The notes under the pieces are model-generated. The model was not told the origin of the DNA. It ran no database searches and was given only the letters and a program-made list of their open reading frames with translations. A DNA stretch of 11,939 bases from Planctomycetota bacterium (GTDB lineage Bacteria > Planctomycetota > Phycisphaerae > Phycisphaerales > SM1A02), in NCBI GenBank assembly GCA_027295365.1, contig JAPULD010000079.1:1-11939 (forward strand), in the 5' to 3' direction. The position numbers and the translations under genes are program-made. Positions 9,101 through 11,939 of the stretch are shown here, piece by piece (within the stretch, counting starts at the first letter, position 1; each line of letters begins with the position of its first letter).

Positions 9101-9475
9101 GGGGAAGCTGGGCAATGGCTGGTCGAAACCCGATTGAGACGAGCCGGTCACATGATGACGAGCGCCCCGGTACCTGATGATCTACCAGGGCTGCATCGTC
9201 AGTGGATCGCGAGAGTTGAGCTGGTCGAAGGCCCCATACAACTTTTCGTGGCGCAACAGATTGCAGGGCTGGAACTGCTGGCGTATGAGGTTGCCGCCCA
9301 ATATCCGAGCGAGCGGGAGCGTGTTCTTGTGATTCTGAAGCACGCGGCCCAGAAACGACTGCAAGCAACCCATGTCCTGGATCAGGCCATCGAGAACGAA
9401 AGAGCCATGATGGAACTCAACGAGTTGATCCTGATTCAGGAGACGCGTCCAGCACCGGGGAGGGATGGACCATGA
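6140..9475 (+). CDS. Single-pass membrane protein with two J-domain-like N-terminal modules
   Basis: This 1111-aa protein has no family name I can give. Residues 4-80 (DPFHDILGLPDTSPPHELLGL ... in part) resemble the J-like module common in planctomycete proteins; the loop reads HHHPLNG, so the HPD triad is not complete. Residues about 104-170 look like a second J-like module: CLLDI, an amphipathic helix, T134-H135-P136-D137, then a helix ending LLKDESFRETL. Residues 175-220 are a Ser/Pro linker. Residues 225-285 (FDRHVLAVLVGCGGWNSTSR onward) form a compact unknown module. One membrane segment lies at about 334-358. The remaining 750 residues look helical and probably lie in the periplasm. J-like modules usually contact DnaK-type chaperones in the cytosol, which fits an N-in topology. 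The GTG start at 6140 overlaps the previous stop (GTGA), with GAGG at 6126-6129 ten bases upstream. Confidence 0.9.
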   Translation: MSRDPFHDILGLPDTSPPHELLGLWASNQEPSDIYIAIMKRLMEIHHHPLNGTNEALAVCRRLRSAAKLLSSAARYRQNRATTGTTGIPDDHVKKFLNVMEFVDPMCLLDIKAESCDVESIDIALAHRMARIDTHPDAGQIDAEDVRQTLRAAASLLKDESFRETLVAIQKATKSATNVPSVSLSAPTAESPSSSPLSTPKLVPASGPASPAQTSHRLLSSSALLTPFDRHVLAVLVGCGGWNSTSRSLLVSLADAYQVTPDGLVTVVKGLSDYARAHHQRIGVKEITQGMTTPQTNGHRDGAKSSGSIQTSRSQTVMSSELIEQEPLARKQWDTLTISLLATLILVPVLLTALVFTLRGLREQEPGVKDSVVQGIDTKIPETPTNQVAEGDDPGQALARTPARFTTKPTFLGNGLPVEGADAADACVTLPEDFDEIERRVAVADEPSEAVYRHWDHSIDQFATGWVLLDESTRRASVRSMLEVLIQAADRPSVSDRLLQSLTPMTGKLPEPIDVWRETWKAYLLGRIVSLKNMAPVVTDQARRQLDVTLPGRSLDSINDPTLVARAWLDHAAGQLIEFLEYEPRAYDFWELWLASQRELGTGSAHDLALFATLGDLMRTGVDLAREGPSVNIMGRLIDLIEWRGEKRKTAWSELLDDPNVSARDLWVLTSLLNERNDVAWFSEAFIIPNNANDLMRARMRDKIGQAWPFSGLDLNNVSPVARANALLNESEARPWLELVTRFQNQHHPNDMESKMILLLGFARLNESFSQLFDREAALAGESSELASAILVELNQDNRPGLSGTSGNWRSSQVPSVKPGQPIGPDGVWSSSFREARRNTQLRLDMLSNLASTAGTDLGPVDAETFVREVFRGVPQDIRTQAQGVLLQRFSTGPTVMQALLDQLPDASRNANISEFISTLTGKVLPTPGSQQWTVAARMALLDHALLLRRSGRGAADVLTQELIDTYLNRIVALESGAERLTRPGSPGEAGQWLVETRLRRAGHMMTSAPVPDDLPGLHRQWIARVELVEGPIQLFVAQQIAGLELLAYEVAAQYPSERERVLVILKHAAQKRLQATHVLDQAIENERAMMELNELILIQETRPAPGRDGP
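9457..9464 (+). promoter_or_regulatory. Ribosome-binding site for the last operon gene
   Basis: GGGGAGGG ends seven bases before the ATG at 9472 and contains a full GGAG core. It supports that start and shows the last gene can be translated on its own as well as by coupling to the upstream frame. Confidence 0.65.
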
Positions 9476-10266
9476 GGCGATTGCTCCTGAGCTTCTTGTT
9501 GGCGATGGCGTTCCTCTCCGCGAGTGGAGCGATGCATGTACAGACAGCCTCGAATCATCGGCAGGCTGTGGATCCTGACTGGACGGCTCACCTTGAGGCG
9601 TTGCGACCCGATCATGCGATGGCCTATTTCGAGTTGGCGGAAGAGGTTGCCGATCTCGGTACTGACGAGTCTCAACGCAAACTGGCCAGACAATTGTTTG
9701 CCTTGGCCGGCGTTCTTGATTCGTCAAGACTTGGAAAGAGTGCGTGTCTCGCCCTTGCATCGATGGAATCCAAGCCCCATTTCAAGCGACGACTCATTGC
9801 CATGGCCACCCTCCTGGGGGGTGAATACCCGACGATCAATTTCCTGAGAGACGATTCCCGGGCGACGATCGAACCACTGGTGGCCTTGAACGTCGCGGAG
9901 GCGTTCAGTTTCTATCGCCGAGGACTCGGATCCAGGGCATTGTCGCGTCTTCGCGATGAGGAATCGATGGCCCTGTTGCGATCGTTGGATTCCCTTTTAC
10001 GTGGAGGCGCCAATCGGTTTCTCGAGGATTGCAAACTCTACAAAGGACAAGTTCGCCCATCGTTGTCGGATTCGAATCTGACGAAGATGTTGCAAATTGA
10101 ACGGGCCCTGCTTTCGGGTCACGATCGCTCATGGAACAGCGAACTGTTGCTGACGAATGGCGTTCCACTCATTGAGATCGATACCCAGCGGCTGGACATC
10201 CTGCTTGAGGTCGATGCAAGTCGAAGCATCTATCGCGCGGGGCGTTGGGTGACGCCCGATGCATAA
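9472..10266 (+). CDS. Small secreted protein of unknown function, last gene of the operon
   Basis: I do not recognise this 264-aa protein. It begins with a clear signal peptide (MRRLLLSFLLAMAFLSASGA, residues 1-20), so it should be exported. Residues about 37-130 are alpha-helical and contain a stretch typical of planctomycete secreted helical proteins (YFELAEEVAD, then RKLARQLFALAGVLD). The C-terminal part, about 190-264, has shorter strand-like segments (GVPLIEIDTQRLDILLEVD) and ends with SIYRAGRWVTPDA, which could be a strand pair. There is no transmembrane helix beyond the signal and no lipobox. The start overlaps the previous stop by 4 bp. It is probably a periplasmic accessory to the 1111-aa membrane protein encoded just upstream, but this is inferred only from position. 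Confidence 0.85.
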   Translation: MRRLLLSFLLAMAFLSASGAMHVQTASNHRQAVDPDWTAHLEALRPDHAMAYFELAEEVADLGTDESQRKLARQLFALAGVLDSSRLGKSACLALASMESKPHFKRRLIAMATLLGGEYPTINFLRDDSRATIEPLVALNVAEAFSFYRRGLGSRALSRLRDEESMALLRSLDSLLRGGANRFLEDCKLYKGQVRPSLSDSNLTKMLQIERALLSGHDRSWNSELLLTNGVPLIEIDTQRLDILLEVDASRSIYRAGRWVTPDA

Positions 10267-10280
10267 ATCTCGTTGAGATT
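10266..10280 (+). terminator. Small hairpin between convergent genes, weak terminator candidate
   Basis: AATCTC-GTT-GAGATT is a perfect 6-bp inverted repeat with a 3-base loop, beginning at the last base of the operon's final stop codon. It lies in the 48-bp gap between two convergent genes, where a bidirectional terminator would be expected. There is no T-run on either side, and the stem is short and AT-rich, so intrinsic termination is doubtful. Confidence 0.2.
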
Positions 10281-10314
10281 CGCGTGATTCAGATCCGGAA
10301 AATCAAGGCTTTGT

Positions 10315-10830
10315 TCAGCGAGCGGTTTCGATCAGAAACTTCAGCTTCAATTTGATGACGTCGAGAATTTCCTTGACCGTACCGGCGCTGTCCAGCGACC
10401 AGACCGCCCAATTGGAATCGAACGGCGTGGTGGCCAGTTCAAGACCGTCGCGGACGGTTTTCTTGATCTGGTCCTGCGGAAGCAACTTCAGGAATTCCGG
10501 ATCCAGGGGCATGGCCAGTTGCACATCCTCGGGATTGGGGATGAGGATGGCCAGGGGATCCTCCCCATGACCCGTGAAATAGCTCACCGTCCAATGCCAG
10601 CCATCCCCGAACCATTTCAGATCAGGAGTGACCCCCTCGATCTTCGCGAGTTTGGAATTGACGAGGTCAAACAACGTTGAAGGCTCATCCCCAAGGGAGC
10701 TCTTCAGCTGTTTTATTGATGGCTGGTTGAAACAGTCAATCCAGGGCATTCGTTCGTATGTCATTGTCATCAAGCCAGATGCGGTCGCATTAGGGAGGGG
10801 TGAACTCTTTGAATCGTCTTGGGTGGTCAT
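10315..10830 (-). CDS. Hypothetical protein with WFGDGWHW motif
   Basis: This 171-aa protein has no signal peptide and no membrane segment, so it is probably cytosolic. The N-terminus is polar. The core from about residue 45 to the end carries an aromatic-rich strand motif (LKWFGDGWHWTVSYF, about 71-85), a hydrophobic strand followed by a loop (LAILIPNPEDVQLAMPLD), a helix with KTVRDGLELA, then FDSNWAVWSLDS and a C-terminal helix rich in Lys/Leu. The layout recalls small alpha/beta proteins of the DUF3788 or DUF1801 kind, but I cannot assign it. The start at 10830 has only a weak AGGA about nine bases upstream; an in-frame ATG about 20 codons later would also keep the whole core. It is transcribed against the operon and away from the glycosyltransferase-like gene, as a unit of its own. 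Confidence 0.75.
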   Translation of the reverse strand: MTTQDDSKSSPLPNATASGLMTMTYERMPWIDCFNQPSIKQLKSSLGDEPSTLFDLVNSKLAKIEGVTPDLKWFGDGWHWTVSYFTGHGEDPLAILIPNPEDVQLAMPLDPEFLKLLPQDQIKKTVRDGLELATTPFDSNWAVWSLDSAGTVKEILDVIKLKLKFLIETAR

Positions 10831-10954
10831 GACTCAGGATCCTGCATGATCTCGATTTGAAGCCAATGGTAGGCGATCGTAACCTATGAATCCTTGCTTT
10901 CCTAGGATGGAATGAGCACTGAGAGACTCCCTTTGCAAGAGTCCTTCCAGAATC

Positions 10955-11683
10955 GTGTCTGATCGAATCAGGAGTCCTCACATCGATCTTCAGGAAATCA
11001 CCGCGGTCATCATGGCCAAAGAGCCAATACCTGGTCAGGTCAAGACGCGACTTATCGCGTCGGGTCTGTCGTCGGAAGTCGCCTCAGAAGTCGCAAAAGC
11101 CATGCTGAAATGCATTCTCGTGAGAATTCGGGATCTTTTTGGCGAGACCATTCTGGCCATCAGCCCCGATGGAAGAGGTGATGCGATCACATCGGCCCTC
11201 GGGCTGCCTGAAATCCCAGTCATCAATCAAGGATCGGGAACTCTGGGGGATCGACTCGAACGAGTCTGGCAACACATCGGAAATAACCGTCCGATCGTGT
11301 TCTTCGGAATTGACAGCCCCGATATCCCGCATGCGAGCCTCAGGGCAATCGGTGATGCCCTGGATCGATCCGATGTGGCGATCGGACCCACCCCAGATGG
11401 CGGCTATTGGGCTTTGGCGTCTCGATGCCACCAAGCGGGAATACTGGGCATGATCGACTGGGGTTCGGATATTGTGTACGATCAGACCTGTCAGCGGATC
11501 CGGGAATCGGGTCTGAGTCGGACCGATCTACCCATCTGGGATGACGTCGATGAGGTCACTGATCTGGAAGCCCTCCGATCACGTCTTCAAGGAATCATCC
11601 AAGGGAATCAGATCTCGGAATTGGGAGAGGCCCCGCTGATTGAACTCGCGGGACGCCTCAACGAACTGCTTGAGCCGACGTGA
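10955..11683 (+). CDS. DUF2064 / TIGR04282 family glycosyltransferase-like protein
   Basis: The 242-aa sequence has the full set of family motifs, a GT-A-like nucleotide-sugar or nucleotidyltransferase fold: AKEPIPGQVKTRL at 21-33, QGSGTLGDRL at 92-101, GIDSPDIP at 118-125, GPTPDGGYW at 144-152 and LPIWDDVDEVTDL at 192-204. The G-x-DSPD segment is the likely metal site. Some relatives are named for arsenosugar biosynthesis, but nothing nearby supports that role; the substrate is unknown. The GTG at 10955 is the only usual start that keeps the first beta strand (EITAVIMAKEP); the ATG at 11012 would cut it. The ribosome site is poor. The 124 bp upstream, up to the divergent gene, hold a 5-bp inverted repeat (10925-10929 with 10939-10943) but no convincing promoter. 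The downstream gene follows directly and may overlap. Confidence 0.93.
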   Translation: MSDRIRSPHIDLQEITAVIMAKEPIPGQVKTRLIASGLSSEVASEVAKAMLKCILVRIRDLFGETILAISPDGRGDAITSALGLPEIPVINQGSGTLGDRLERVWQHIGNNRPIVFFGIDSPDIPHASLRAIGDALDRSDVAIGPTPDGGYWALASRCHQAGILGMIDWGSDIVYDQTCQRIRESGLSRTDLPIWDDVDEVTDLEALRSRLQGIIQGNQISELGEAPLIELAGRLNELLEPT

Positions 11684-11700
11684 ACATCGAAAGTCTTCTT

Positions 11701-11939
11701 ATGACGATGGAACCTTCGTTGACGAGTCAACCCCTGACCAGCCCACGCGATCCAGATTCAATCGACTTGTCCAAAGCGAGCATTTTGCTCGTGGACGACA
11801 ACGTGCAGAATCTCGAATTGATGCAGGCCTATCTCGAGGAGCTGCCCTGTGCGCTGAGTACGGCCAGCGATGGCATCGAAGCCGTGCGGATGATCGACGA
11901 GAAGTGCCCCGACCTGGTGTTGCTCGACGTGATGATGCC
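11701..11939 (+). CDS. Response regulator, N-terminal receiver domain, 3' end outside the window
   Basis: The frame from the ATG at 11701 stays open to the window edge (79 codons). After a polar 25-residue lead, a receiver domain begins: ILLVDDN at 28-34 gives the acidic pair D32/D33, followed by helix 1 (QNLELMQAYLEEL), strand 2 (CALSTASDGIEAV), and LVLLDVMM at 72-79, where D76 is the phospho-acceptor. The output part lies beyond the window, so its type cannot be told; the VDDN-x-QNLEL pattern is frequent in stand-alone and multidomain regulators of the PleD or hybrid kind. An alternative GTG start at 11680 would overlap the stop of the previous gene by 4 bp (GTGA), as seen repeatedly in this window, and would add seven residues (MNIESLL). 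Neither start has a strong ribosome site. Confidence 0.9.
   Translation, partial: MTMEPSLTSQPLTSPRDPDSIDLSKASILLVDDNVQNLELMQAYLEELPCALSTASDGIEAVRMIDEKCPDLVLLDVMM

Noticed and set aside
9182..9760. Minus-strand open frame of 192 codons
   Set aside because: It spans the junction of two supported plus-strand genes, including a signal peptide and a good ribosome site on the plus strand; its composition (Arg/Ser/Pro/Gln) is typical of an antisense artefact.
10833..10846. Palindrome around CAGGATCCTG as an operator
   Set aside because: A 10-bp palindrome is present just upstream of the minus-strand gene, but it is short, single, and has no flanking promoter elements that I can support; chance is likely.
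10857..10890. Possible sigma-70 promoter (TTGAAG with TAACCT) in the divergent intergenic region
   Set aside because: The -10 box matches the consensus at only three positions, and planctomycete promoters are poorly predicted by this consensus.
1..11939. CRISPR arrays, tRNA or rRNA genes, insertion sequences, defence genes
   Set aside because: No regularly spaced repeats, no cloverleaf-like segment, no transposase or nuclease motif and no terminal inverted repeats were seen by eye.

Overview
The window reads as a chromosomal stretch of a planctomycete-like bacterium, possibly close to the Phycisphaerae. That is an inference from protein style: an ExbB followed by two ExbD paralogues, a VWA protein with an FFGV-x(n)-G-x-RFAYIVDKSGSM signature, very large lineage-specific helical-repeat proteins, and an N-terminal DPFHDILGLP-type module like those in planctomycete proteins. 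The DNA is moderately GC-rich and densely coding. I see no tRNA, rRNA, CRISPR array, insertion sequence or phage gene.

Region 1 (1-10266, + strand) is one tightly packed gene train of eight reading frames. In order they are: the 3' part of a VWA-domain protein; a secreted 370-aa protein with a small beta-like N-terminus and helical repeats; an ExbB/TolQ/MotA-family proton-channel protein; two ExbD/TolR-family proteins; an 879-aa secreted TPR-like protein; a 1111-aa single-pass membrane protein whose cytosolic N-terminus carries two J-domain-like modules; and a 264-aa secreted protein of unknown function. Most junctions are 4-bp ATGA/GTGA overlaps or gaps of a few bases, which points to one operon with translational coupling. 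The ExbB/ExbD trio should form an inner-membrane, proton-driven motor. The secreted helical-repeat proteins and the large periplasmic part of the 1111-aa protein are candidate partners of that motor. No TonB, TolA, Pal, TolB, outer-membrane receptor or flagellar gene is visible, so what the motor drives is unknown. This operon is the best candidate here for an undescribed system.

Region 2 (10315-10830, - strand) is a single gene of unknown function, convergent with the operon and separated from it by 48 bp. A 124-bp divergent intergenic region (10831-10954) follows, in which I find no convincing promoter.

Region 3 (10955-11939, + strand) holds a DUF2064/TIGR04282-type glycosyltransferase-like protein, followed immediately by the start of a gene with a response-regulator receiver domain that runs off the window. 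These two appear co-transcribed and have no evident link to the motor operon.
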